The notes beneath the pieces are model-generated. The model was not told where the DNA came from. It saw only the letters and a program-made list of their open reading frames with translations, and did not search any database. From an uncultured Paracoccaceae bacterium (GTDB taxonomy: Bacteria > Pseudomonadota > Alphaproteobacteria > Rhodobacterales > Rhodobacteraceae), in contig CALICM010000033.1 of assembly GCA_938049225.1 (NCBI GenBank), forward strand, positions 43,448-107,447: DNA of 64,000 bases. Direction: 5' to 3'. Shown here one piece after another: positions 9,521-18,323 of this stretch; within the stretch, counting starts at the first letter, position 1; the number at the start of each line of letters is the position of its first letter. The translations under genes and the position numbers were made by a program.

Positions 9521-10646
9521 TCAGCAATTTCGCCTCGAGCCCCCAGCGCGGGGTCCGCGGGATTGCGGGCCCATGGCCAAGGCGCCCTAACATCTGCACG
9601 GTCTGGCCCGGCTGAGCAAGCGTTGCATGCAACTGCGTGCGCGCGGCCTTCATCTCGGGGTATTCCTGCAAAGCTTGGCTTATGGGGTGCAGGGACAGGT
9701 CCATCAGCGTGGTTTGCAGGTTCAGCCGAACCCAGGCCCGGCCGGCTGCGATTTGGTCTTTACGTGTGTTGCCCTGCGTGGCCAGCCAAACGAAGGCCGG
9801 TGTCGCCTCGAAGACCTTCCTGAACCCCTCCACGGTGCCTTTGAACCCTTGCGAGGTCTTATCCATCAAGGCCGCGCGCTCCATCATCCCAAAGCGCCGC
9901 AGCACCTCGAGCACAGGATCGCCAAGGGCGATACCGTCGGGATTGGCCTCGATCTCGGGTTTGCCGACGCGCAGCAAATCGATGCTTTCGCCCCAGGTGC
10001 GTTCGGTCATGGCCTCAATCATCCAAGCGTCCCAGGTCAGAGCGCGCAGGGCGGCCACCTGGGTCGGTTCCGCGGTTCCAGCGCTTAGAACGTTGGCCGG
10101 CAGGGGCGACAGGGCGCGGTCGATATCCGCCGCTGTGACGGCTTGGGTCATATCCATCGGCTCTTTGCAGGATCGCCGGTCCATCACGGCGTCGAACAAC
10201 GGATCTGGGGCGGCGCCGGGGGACAGGCGGGCCACCGCGATGGGGTCGCTCGGCCCGGTGCCCTCTGGGAACAGCCGCAGATCGGTGTGCAGCCCCTCCG
10301 AGGCGGCCGCCTGGACCATAAGCTCGATGAAACAGCCCATGCCGATGGTGATCTGACGATCATAGGGATCAGTATGTGGCAGGTTCTGTTCCGGATCGCG
10401 GGCAAGGACAATGCTGTCCTGCCCCCGCAGCTCGGCCAGCCAGGGCTGTCGGTTATGCGGATTTGGGGCCAGCAGCGCGTAGGACAGCGCACGCAGCCGC
10501 GGATCGTCATATCCGCCGGCGGCGGCCCAAGGCGCCAATGCACGGGACGGGGTACGCGTGGCAACAAAGGCCCCGGCCGCGGTGCCAGCGGCCAACACCA
10601 CGCCGCCACCGACAAGGCCAAGCATTTTTCTGCGGGATAGGGTCAT
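9513..10646 (-). CDS. Tat-signal nitroreductase-family (Acg-like) protein
   Basis: Twin-arginine N-terminus (MTLSRRKMLGLVGGGVVLAAG), PNPHNRQPWLAEL and nitroreductase-like body; overlaps marR by 8 nt. Confidence 0.75.
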   Translation of the reverse strand: MTLSRRKMLGLVGGGVVLAAGTAAGAFVATRTPSRALAPWAAAGGYDDPRLRALSYALLAPNPHNRQPWLAELRGQDSIVLARDPEQNLPHTDPYDRQITIGMGCFIELMVQAAASEGLHTDLRLFPEGTGPSDPIAVARLSPGAAPDPLFDAVMDRRSCKEPMDMTQAVTAADIDRALSPLPANVLSAGTAEPTQVAALRALTWDAWMIEAMTERTWGESIDLLRVGKPEIEANPDGIALGDPVLEVLRRFGMMERAALMDKTSQGFKGTVEGFRKVFEATPAFVWLATQGNTRKDQIAAGRAWVRLNLQTTLMDLSLHPISQALQEYPEMKAARTQLHATLAQPGQTVQMLGRLGHGPAIPRTPRWGLEAKLLNA

Positions 10647-10661
10647 TGGGCTTCTCCATAA

Positions 10662-10719
10662 AGTTCGATATCGTACTTATATAGTTCTATATCGCACTAC
10701 ACAAGTCCTAAATCGTACC
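10662..10719. promoter_or_regulatory. Triple tandem operator-like repeat (three 16-bp boxes, exact 21-bp period)
   Basis: AGTTCGATATCGTACT (10662-10677), AGTTCTATATCGCACT (10683-10698), AGTCCTAAATCGTACC (10704-10719); box 1 is a near-perfect palindrome AGTnCGATATCGnACT. Confidence 0.7.
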
Positions 10720-10799
10720 ATATCAAAACCGCTTGCGCTCGGCCGCGATCCCCTAGAAATTCAGCGGGTTAGGGTCAGCACCCATAGGAGCCTGCCGAC

Positions 10800-11291
10800 A
10801 TGGATCAGATTGTTCTTCTGTCGCAGCTTGGCCTGATGAGCGTCATCACCGGCTGGCTGATTCTGGGCGCGCGTGACAACATCCTGTATCCGCAGCAAAA
10901 CCAAAGGCTGACGGATCTGGTGGTCTCGATGGAGTTGATGGAGACGGAATACCCCCAGTTCTACGCCGATCTCAGCCACCGCAGAATCACGGAAAAAGCC
11001 ATGCGGCGGCGGTTGTTTCGCGCGATCGTCGTGGCCGAGGTGATCGTCTGTCTGCTGCTCATCACCGCGATCATGTCCCTTCTCGGCGCGCTGCTGGGGG
11101 CAGTGCCGGTCAGCCGCGCGGCGCCTTTGGCGTTGCTCGGGGCGTTCGGCTTCACGATGATTTGGGCGAGTTTTCTGACGGTAGGAAATCATTTTGCCTA
11201 TTGGCTGTGCCACAAGGAACAGCAGATGACCCACTATCAGATGACCTTTTGGGGCTTGGGCACGATGGTGTTTTTGGTCGCCAGCGGATAG
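10800..11291 (+). CDS. Small integral membrane protein, possibly DUF2165-like
   Basis: 163 aa with about 4 predicted hydrophobic segments; ARDNILYPQQNQRLTDLVVSMELME and HEADER-like spacing resemble DUF2165 (from memory only). Confidence 0.55.
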   Translation: MDQIVLLSQLGLMSVITGWLILGARDNILYPQQNQRLTDLVVSMELMETEYPQFYADLSHRRITEKAMRRRLFRAIVVAEVIVCLLLITAIMSLLGALLGAVPVSRAAPLALLGAFGFTMIWASFLTVGNHFAYWLCHKEQQMTHYQMTFWGLGTMVFLVASG

Positions 11292-11317
11292 AGCCGCGGG
11301 CCAAGGGGCTTGGGAGG

Positions 11318-14300
11318 ATGGCCATTCGACTGATCTCGGACAAAAACCGCCCCGTGCATATGGGTCCCTATCCGCTTGAGCGGCTGGCCCGTGCCAAGGT
11401 GATGCCTGATCTGGCCAAAGTGCCGCCCTTCACACCCTTGGAGTTTCGACGCCCCGAGGCGCCCGCATCGATCGTGAACGCGATGGGCGAGTATCAGGCG
11501 ATGATGGACGCGATCCGCGATGGGCTGGTGAATAAGGCCCGCGCGGTCTGTCCCGAGGATCCGGCGGAGCGGGCCAATCACTTGAAAGCCTTTGGCTATT
11601 TCAGCGATGCGGCGATGGTGGGTATTGGCCCGGTGCCGGCCTCGGCCGTGCTGGCACAGCCCATTCGAAATCCCGATATCGACCGCCTGGCCGAGGATCT
11701 GCGCACAAGGCAGACCAAGACGCTGGCGTCGGGCATCGATATGATCATGGCGGATCTAAAGGACTCGATGGAGGCGCCGCCCACCACCATCGCCGATCAC
11801 CGCCATGCGCTGGTGTTCCTGTACGAATATCTGCGCGATCCACGCCGGGACGAGCCGGGAAGCGCTTGGATCAAAGGCGCGCAGGCCCATCGCGCCTGCC
11901 TGCGGGCGTCTGAAACCGCGGTGGTCATCGCCAATTACATCCGCCTGTTGGGATGGGACGCCAAGGCGCATTCGGCGACCAACTCGGATGTGGACCTGAA
12001 CCAGCTGACGGTCGCGGCGGGGTTGGCGACGGTCGAGGGTGGCGTGCTGGTCAACCCCTATGTGGGCAGCCGGTTCGGTGTGGCCTTGGTCACCACCGAT
12101 TTTGAACTTGCGCAAGACGCCCCTTTGGTGCCGCTGGCCGATCAACCCTGGCTGCGCACCAAGGGCCCGGCCTGGTGGGTGGGCGCGGGCTTTGCCAAAA
12201 GTGCGCTAAACGGCGATCCATTCGCGCGTCGCGATTTCGCGGATGGCCCGCATCCTTTCGAGACATTGAAGCGCGTCGACACCCCCACGACCTATATCGA
12301 CGAAGCGCGCGTCGCCCGTGTGCCGAAACGCACCGATATGTTCGCCCGGGCGCAGTTTGGCGATATGGGCAAGGCCAACCAAGAAATGGCCAAGGGCGGT
12401 TATTATGCGCGCAAGGCGGCCCCTTCGATGGCGCAGCGGCGCATGTTGGGGGCTTTGGTGCTGCTGCAAGACGGGGCACCCGCCGACACGCCGTCCGCGG
12501 ATGACAGTCTGCGGAACGCGCTGAACATCAAGGCAGCGAGTTACTTTTTGGGCGTCGATGCGGTCGGGATCAGCCGCTGCCCCGATTGGACCTGGTACAG
12601 CCACGATGCCACCGGTGCCGAGATCGACCCACCGCATGACCAAGCCATCAGCATGATCATCGATCAGGGCTACGAGACGATGGAAGGCGCCTCGGGCGAC
12701 GACTGGATCAGCGTGGCACAATCGATGCGCGCCTATCTGCGCTTTTCGCTGTTGGGGGGTGTCATCGCCAAGCAGATCCGCAACCTGGGCTATTCGGCCA
12801 AAGCCCACAGCGTGATGGATGGCGAGGTGTTGCAGCCCCCACTCCTGCTGCTCAGCGGGCTGGGCGAGGTCAGCCGGATTGGTGAAGTGATCCTGAACCC
12901 CTTTCTCGGCCCCCGCCTCAAATCCGGGGTGGTCACCACCGATATGCCGCTGGTGCATGACAAACCTATCGACTTCGGTCTTCAGCGCTTCTGCGAGAGC
13001 TGCAACAAATGCGCCCGCGAGTGCCCCTCGGGCGCGATTACCGCCGGGCCGAAGCTGATGTTCAACGGCTACGAGATCTGGAAGTCGGACAGCCAAAAAT
13101 GTGCGACCTATCGCATCGGCACCCTGGGCGGCGCGATGTGCGGGCGCTGCATGAAAACCTGTCCTTGGAACCTGGAGGGGTTGTTTGCCGAGAAACCCTT
13201 TCGCTGGGCGGCCATGCATATTCCGCAAGCCGCACCTTGGCTGGCCAAGCTGGACGATGCGGTTGGAAATGGCGGGCTGAACCCGGTCAAGAAATGGTGG
13301 TGGGACCTGGAACTGTCGGATGACGGCGGCTATCGCCCCACGCGGCACCCGGTCAATGCGCGGGGCCTGCAAAAGGACCTGGATCTGAAGTACCGGGATC
13401 AAACTTTGGCTGTCTATCCCGCGCCCCTGGCGCCGCACCCTTGGCCCTATCCCTTTCCGATGGACCGCGAGGCGGGGATTGAGGCGTATCAGGCCATGAT
13501 CACGGCCGAAGAATACCAGGCCCGCCTGACCCGGGGCGATGATGCCCATGTCCACAGATATACGAACGCCAGCGAAAGCCCGGTCCTGCGGGTCGAGGTG
13601 GCCAAAGCGCAGGCGATGACGCCGGATATCACCAAATACGAGTTCCGCGCCTTGGACGGCAGCGATCTGCCGGTCTGGACTGCAGGCGCGCACTTGGACA
13701 TCGTCGTCGCGCCGGAATATCTGCGGCAATACTCGATGTCTGGCGACCCTGCTGACCGGTCCAAATACCAAATCGGCGTGCTGCGCGAGGCCGATGGCCG
13801 CGGCGGCTCGGCCCTATTGCACCGGATCTTTGCCGAAGAGCGCAAGGTGTTTATTTCAAAACCTATCAACCATTTCCCGCTGGTCGAGGGGGCGTCCCGC
13901 AGTCTGTTGCTGGGGGGTGGGATAGGCATCACACCGATGATCGCAATGGCCCACCGATTACATGCCCTGCAAGCCGATTTTCACATGCATTACGCGATCA
14001 AATCCCGCGCCAGCGGCGGATATCTCGAAGATCTGGCCCATGTTCCCTGGGCAGATCATGTGACCGTGCATGTCTCGGACGAAGGCACGCGCGCCGATCT
14101 GGACCGCGTGTTGTCCGGTCATCCGCGGGGCGCACATGTCTACACTTGTGGCCCAGAGGTGTTCATGTCGGCCGTAATCGCGGCTGCGGAACGACAAGGG
14201 ATCCCCGAAGAGGCGCGGCACCTTGAGTACTTCACGATACCCGAACTGCCCGCGTATCAAAACCATGACTTCAGCCTGAAACTGGTCAGAAGTGGTCAAG

Positions 14301-14530
14301 TTTTGCACGTTCCCGCCGATAAATCAGCGACTGATGTCCTTGCGGAAAACGGGATCCATGTGGATGTGAAATGCTCGGATGGGATCTGCGGGGTGTGCAA
14401 GTGCGGCTTGGTGTCGGGCGAGGTTGAGCATCGCGACTTTGTGCTCTCCAAAGCCCAGCGCGCGGGCAGTGTTATCCTGTGCCAGTCCCGCGCGGCAAAG
14501 CCCGGTGGTGTGATTGAAGTGGACCTGTGA
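11318..14530 (+). CDS. Self-sufficient reductive dehalogenase: RdhA (cobalamin, 2x[4Fe-4S]) fused to FMN/NAD(P)H/[2Fe-2S] oxidoreductase
   Basis: Start MAIRLISDKNRP at 11318 with GGGAGG RBS. CESCNKCARECPSGAI and CGRCMKTCPW bacterial ferredoxin motifs; C-terminal PDR-like reductase with LLLGGGIGITPMIAMAHRL and CSDGICGVCKCG plant-type [2Fe-2S] motif. No Tat signal. Domain layout matches BhbA (Comamonas) / NpRdhA type enzymes. Confidence 0.9.
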   Translation: MAIRLISDKNRPVHMGPYPLERLARAKVMPDLAKVPPFTPLEFRRPEAPASIVNAMGEYQAMMDAIRDGLVNKARAVCPEDPAERANHLKAFGYFSDAAMVGIGPVPASAVLAQPIRNPDIDRLAEDLRTRQTKTLASGIDMIMADLKDSMEAPPTTIADHRHALVFLYEYLRDPRRDEPGSAWIKGAQAHRACLRASETAVVIANYIRLLGWDAKAHSATNSDVDLNQLTVAAGLATVEGGVLVNPYVGSRFGVALVTTDFELAQDAPLVPLADQPWLRTKGPAWWVGAGFAKSALNGDPFARRDFADGPHPFETLKRVDTPTTYIDEARVARVPKRTDMFARAQFGDMGKANQEMAKGGYYARKAAPSMAQRRMLGALVLLQDGAPADTPSADDSLRNALNIKAASYFLGVDAVGISRCPDWTWYSHDATGAEIDPPHDQAISMIIDQGYETMEGASGDDWISVAQSMRAYLRFSLLGGVIAKQIRNLGYSAKAHSVMDGEVLQPPLLLLSGLGEVSRIGEVILNPFLGPRLKSGVVTTDMPLVHDKPIDFGLQRFCESCNKCARECPSGAITAGPKLMFNGYEIWKSDSQKCATYRIGTLGGAMCGRCMKTCPWNLEGLFAEKPFRWAAMHIPQAAPWLAKLDDAVGNGGLNPVKKWWWDLELSDDGGYRPTRHPVNARGLQKDLDLKYRDQTLAVYPAPLAPHPWPYPFPMDREAGIEAYQAMITAEEYQARLTRGDDAHVHRYTNASESPVLRVEVAKAQAMTPDITKYEFRALDGSDLPVWTAGAHLDIVVAPEYLRQYSMSGDPADRSKYQIGVLREADGRGGSALLHRIFAEERKVFISKPINHFPLVEGASRSLLLGGGIGITPMIAMAHRLHALQADFHMHYAIKSRASGGYLEDLAHVPWADHVTVHVSDEGTRADLDRVLSGHPRGAHVYTCGPEVFMSAVIAAAERQGIPEEARHLEYFTIPELPAYQNHDFSLKLVRSGQVLHVPADKSATDVLAENGIHVDVKCSDGICGVCKCGLVSGEVEHRDFVLSKAQRAGSVILCQSRAAKPGGVIEVDL

Positions 14531-14548
14531 CGACAACTGCCTTGGGGC

Positions 14549-15388
14549 CTAGTCCTTTTTGTCCCGATACTTGCCCGGGGTGATGCCGACCAAACGCGAA
14601 AACACATGTGTCATATGACTTTGCGAGCCAAATCCGCTGGCAAAGGCAACTTGACTGAGGGTTTTCTCGCCGCGCTCAAGCAAGTCCATCGCTTTGGCAA
14701 CCCGCCGATTGATCACATATTGATGCAGGCTGCTTCCCGTTTCGTGCCGAAACAAACGTGCGAATTGGAAGGGGCTGACGCCAGCCACCTCGGCCAGTTT
14801 GGGCCCGGTTAGATTCGCGTCAAGGTTCTCTTCGATGAATGTGGTGACTTGGCGAATGCGGGCGGCTTCGCGCTTTTGCGCAGTTGGCGGTGTCGCTGTC
14901 ATCAACAGATGCACAGACAGGCGCATGACCAGCATTTTGGCAAAGGCCTCCAAATCCGCCGCCGAGATCCTGCCTTTCGAATGCAGCATTAGGTCACGAA
15001 ATGTGCCTGCCAGGCCCGCCATGGTTGTATCATGTGTATGGATCAAAGCGGACATCGGTGCGGCCGTGGACGTTTGGGGCGGCACAAGGTGCTGTTTAAA
15101 CCAGTCTGGATCGGCCGAGAATTGCAAGCTCCAGCCCAGGCGTGTCGCATCGATTTTGCCAAGTGTGTCCGCGACGAAAAAGATTAAGGACTCAGAGGGC
15201 GAGACGTTGGCCGCGTCGGCCAAGGCGCTGCACACATAAGACGTGCGCGCGCCGGAAATCTGAACATCCAAAAAACACTGACCGGTTTTCACCTGATAGG
15301 AATGGCGTCCCTGCGGGCGCAGCGTGATCTCGAAAGCCTCAGCCGAAAATATCAACATTTGCGGTTGTGTCTCGGCGGACCGACCCAT
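14549..15388 (-). CDS. AraC-family transcriptional regulator
   Basis: C-terminal double HTH (LAEVAGVSPFQFARLFRHETGSSLHQYVINRRVAKAMDLLERGEKTLSQVAFASGFGSQSHMTHVFSRLVGITPGKYR). Confidence 0.9.
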   Translation of the reverse strand: MGRSAETQPQMLIFSAEAFEITLRPQGRHSYQVKTGQCFLDVQISGARTSYVCSALADAANVSPSESLIFFVADTLGKIDATRLGWSLQFSADPDWFKQHLVPPQTSTAAPMSALIHTHDTTMAGLAGTFRDLMLHSKGRISAADLEAFAKMLVMRLSVHLLMTATPPTAQKREAARIRQVTTFIEENLDANLTGPKLAEVAGVSPFQFARLFRHETGSSLHQYVINRRVAKAMDLLERGEKTLSQVAFASGFGSQSHMTHVFSRLVGITPGKYRDKKD

Positions 15389-15663
15389 ACTCTTTACCCT
15401 AAAACTCTAATGATCTCCATAAATGTCAGGTGGCCACACCAATCAAGAGATCAGAGTATTTTGTGATATCCTAGGCGGATACTTGCTTTGATCCGGTACT
15501 TCGTAGTAATAAACTGGAATGGGTCCGCGATCTTGCCGCAATATGAAGGGTTGTTAAAAAGATGAAATTTTAGTGTTTCATCTGGATTGACCTATATACA
15601 ACATGAGTGAGTTTATGGCCTGCCGCACACCGGTAGGGGACAATTGCTATCCAGGGTAAATCA

Positions 15664-16122
15664 ATGAAATCTAACGAGATCAAAGTACTAGAAGAGGCGT
15701 TCTCAATCGTACTTGGTAATACCTGTCGGTTGAGCAGAACCACGGCATGCTACGCATGGAATGTTGTCGGTCCCGGTGCGCGGTCGCTGGCGTCCTGCCT
15801 CGAACAGCAATCCACTGAGCTGCATGATGCCCTAAACCCACTCGCGCGGTATGTCCGCGGTATGGGTATGCCGGTTATCTTGGACTATTCGGATGTTACA
15901 ATGACGATCGACCCCCCGCGCGATCATCAAATGCCGATCATTGACGATATGATCCATAGTCTGGTTCGCGGCCACCGCGAGGCGTGTGTATCCCTGCGGG
16001 CGGCGATGGATTTGTCATCCCAGGTCGAAGAACATACGACAACCACGATCCTTGCGGACCGAATGGTTGCGCATCGTGAGCATATCCGCCAACTGTCGGT
16101 GGATTTTCCCCCAAAGCGGTGA
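15664..16122 (+). CDS. Dps/ferritin-like protein with degenerate ferroxidase site
   Basis: CYAWNVVGPGARSLASCLEQQSTELHDALNPLARYVRGMG aligns without gaps to E. coli Dps [41 protein letters not shown]. Confidence 0.7.
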   Translation: MKSNEIKVLEEAFSIVLGNTCRLSRTTACYAWNVVGPGARSLASCLEQQSTELHDALNPLARYVRGMGMPVILDYSDVTMTIDPPRDHQMPIIDDMIHSLVRGHREACVSLRAAMDLSSQVEEHTTTTILADRMVAHREHIRQLSVDFPPKR

Positions 16123-16134
16123 TCCCGTGGTTAC

Positions 16135-16159
16135 GGCCCGGATATCCGGGCCGGGTTTT
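16135..16159. terminator. Probable terminator between the Dps-like gene and flgD
   Basis: Perfect palindrome GGCCCGGATATCCGGGCC followed by GGGTTTTC. Confidence 0.65.
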
Positions 16160-16174
16160 CGCGCGGCATTTGCG

Positions 16175-16861
16175 CTATTCCTGCGCGGCTCGCACTGCTG
16201 CGACCTCGTCTGGGCTCACCTCGCCGCCATTTTCCAGGATCAAACGGGGTGTGCCGTCTTGCCAGCGTGCCTCGGTCACCCGCGAGAAGCTTTGCCCGGG
16301 AAGGTCCGCGATCTGCGCATCCCCCTCGAAATACAGAATGTTTGCGCTGTAAGACCCTGGCGGGACAACCGTTCCAGCGGCGTCAATCCCGTCCCAGGAC
16401 ACGGATGTGGCGGCGGGATCAGCGGTCTTCTTGAAAACCACCAGACCGAAGTCGTTCTTGATCAAGATCTCGGCCCGATCCGCCCCTTCGGGTGGGTCAA
16501 CGACAAAACTGACCGGCGCATCGCCGTCGAACTCGGCTGAGCCCGGGGCCAACACATCGCGCCCAACCCAAGAAGCTGCTTGCTCAAGATCAACGCCATT
16601 GGTTTGCGAGCCCTGGACCAACTCCTCAAGCAGGGTGTTCGTGCGGGTCTGCTGTTCGACCGACGAAAAGCTGGCCAATTGCGCGATAAATTCGGTGGAA
16701 TCGACTGGTTTAAGCGGGTCCTGATTGCGCAGTTGGGCGGTCAGCAAGGTCAAAAATGTGTTGAAGTCGGCTGAGAGCGATGTGTCATTCGCCGCGACCT
16801 CGGACGGGGATTGCTGTGTTGTGGCGGCATTTGCCGCTGCTGTGGCTGAGGAGATATCCAT
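16175..16861 (-). CDS. flgD: Flagellar hook assembly protein FlgD (alternative start 16885)
   Basis: DFNTFLTLLTAQLRNQDPLKPVDSTEFIAQLASFSSVEQQ is the FlgD N-terminal motif. Confidence 0.92.
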   Translation of the reverse strand: MDISSATAAANAATTQQSPSEVAANDTSLSADFNTFLTLLTAQLRNQDPLKPVDSTEFIAQLASFSSVEQQTRTNTLLEELVQGSQTNGVDLEQAASWVGRDVLAPGSAEFDGDAPVSFVVDPPEGADRAEILIKNDFGLVVFKKTADPAATSVSWDGIDAAGTVVPPGSYSANILYFEGDAQIADLPGQSFSRVTEARWQDGTPRLILENGGEVSPDEVAAVRAAQE

Positions 16862-16937
16862 GATCCGATCCTTCTTTGGCGCCATTCCGAAAACCGCTAC
16901 CCGTTTTTCAGGTCAGGCCGCGCGGAACTTCAAAAGC

Positions 16938-18320
16938 CTAGACCCTGAGATCCATTCCAGACGTCACAAGCGTTGTTGGAATGGCGTCGGGGACGAGCTG
17001 CTGTGTGGGGTTGGCGGTCATAAGGAACTCGCCGCCGTCCGCTGTGTCGTCGAAGTCCGCCGCATCCTGCGCATGCTGGTCTGAAAAGCTCAAATCGACA
17101 TCGCCGTATCCGGCCTGTTCCAAGGCCGCGGCTAATTGATCGCCATGACGGCGCAGCAGCGCCTCGACATCAACGCGTTCGGTAGAGACGACCGCCGCAA
17201 CAGCGCCATCTGTCACCGTCAGGCCAATCCGGACCGAGCCAAGCTCGGGCGGATCCAGGCGGATCGTCATTTCGGACGCGCCACCTGGGGTCACTTGCCG
17301 TGCCACTTGGGCGACCACAACATCGGGCGGTGGAAGCGGCGCACCACCTGTCTGGGGTATTGGAACAGCGCGCGCCAGACCGGCGGCCGAGGCCGCTCGC
17401 TCACCATTGCTCAAAGGGGCCGGCGCAGCGTCCACCGCGTCACCCATCGGGTTGGGGGCAGAGATGGTTTTGGCCAGCTCAGGGCCTACGGCGATATCCG
17501 AGGGTGGCCCTGGGACAATCCGATGATCCGCCCCGCGCGAAGTTGTGGTTGTGGGGTTGGTCGGTGTCGGAAGCGCGCGCTCTGCAACACGTCTGGGCAT
17601 CTCGGAGTCCGGTTGCAGTAGCGGCGTCCCGGGCTGCGTGGCCTTAACCTCGGGTCCTTGCGATGATTGGACAGCCGCCTTCGTTGCTTCGGAAGCTGCG
17701 GGCTCTTGTGCCCGAATAGGTTCAGCGGATGGCGCCGCCGGGGTCACCTTCCCTGCATCTGACGTGCCCGGCTGGGCTGGAGTTGCCGATTGCACAGCGG
17801 CCTCCCCCCGCGCGCTAGCAGCCTCGGTCGACATGGGTTTCGTCTGCGGCACCGCCGCCTCGGTGTCAGCCACAGGAGTTGGCTGGTGGCCGTCTGTGAC
17901 CTGGCCGTCCGCGGCTGCGGGTCGCGGACCCTCCTCCGGCACAGCGGCCCGCGCATCAGCTATGGCCGTGGTCGCCTGAGTTGCAGGAACGGGCGCGTGG
18001 GGCAGATCCTGGGACGCATCCGCCGGGACACTAGTGGAAGCTGTCTGAGGCATCGGCTGTGGCGACGGCGGTGCAGCGCCATCTGTTCTGGCCAGAACTT
18101 CCGTAAAACTTGAGCTGTTCGCCACCTCGGCATCCGCATCCGCCGCACCCGGTTTGCTGGCGGTTTTGGCCAACAGGGCCTGGGCGGGCGAGGCTTTGGG
18201 TCCCTGGACCCGAATCGTTGAAATGCTATCTGTCATGCCGCTTCTTAGGCGGGGGCGGGTTACCATATCTTTACCGCGTTCGGGCATTTCCACGGTCATG
18301 ATGCGAAACAGTAAGGACAT
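16938..18320 (-). CDS. fliK: Flagellar hook-length control protein FliK
   Basis: Ala/Pro-rich N-terminus and Flg_hook domain EMTIRLDPPELGSVRIGLTVTDGAVAAVVSTERVDVEALLRRH. Confidence 0.85.
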   Translation of the reverse strand: MSLLFRIMTVEMPERGKDMVTRPRLRSGMTDSISTIRVQGPKASPAQALLAKTASKPGAADADAEVANSSSFTEVLARTDGAAPPSPQPMPQTASTSVPADASQDLPHAPVPATQATTAIADARAAVPEEGPRPAAADGQVTDGHQPTPVADTEAAVPQTKPMSTEAASARGEAAVQSATPAQPGTSDAGKVTPAAPSAEPIRAQEPAASEATKAAVQSSQGPEVKATQPGTPLLQPDSEMPRRVAERALPTPTNPTTTTSRGADHRIVPGPPSDIAVGPELAKTISAPNPMGDAVDAAPAPLSNGERAASAAGLARAVPIPQTGGAPLPPPDVVVAQVARQVTPGGASEMTIRLDPPELGSVRIGLTVTDGAVAAVVSTERVDVEALLRRHGDQLAAALEQAGYGDVDLSFSDQHAQDAADFDDTADGGEFLMTANPTQQLVPDAIPTTLVTSGMDLRV

Positions 18321-18323
18321 GAC

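Noticed and set aside
12206-13771. 521-aa minus-strand ORF
   Set aside because: Antisense to the dehalogenase gene, whose motifs are unambiguous; long antisense ORFs are expected in GC-rich DNA.
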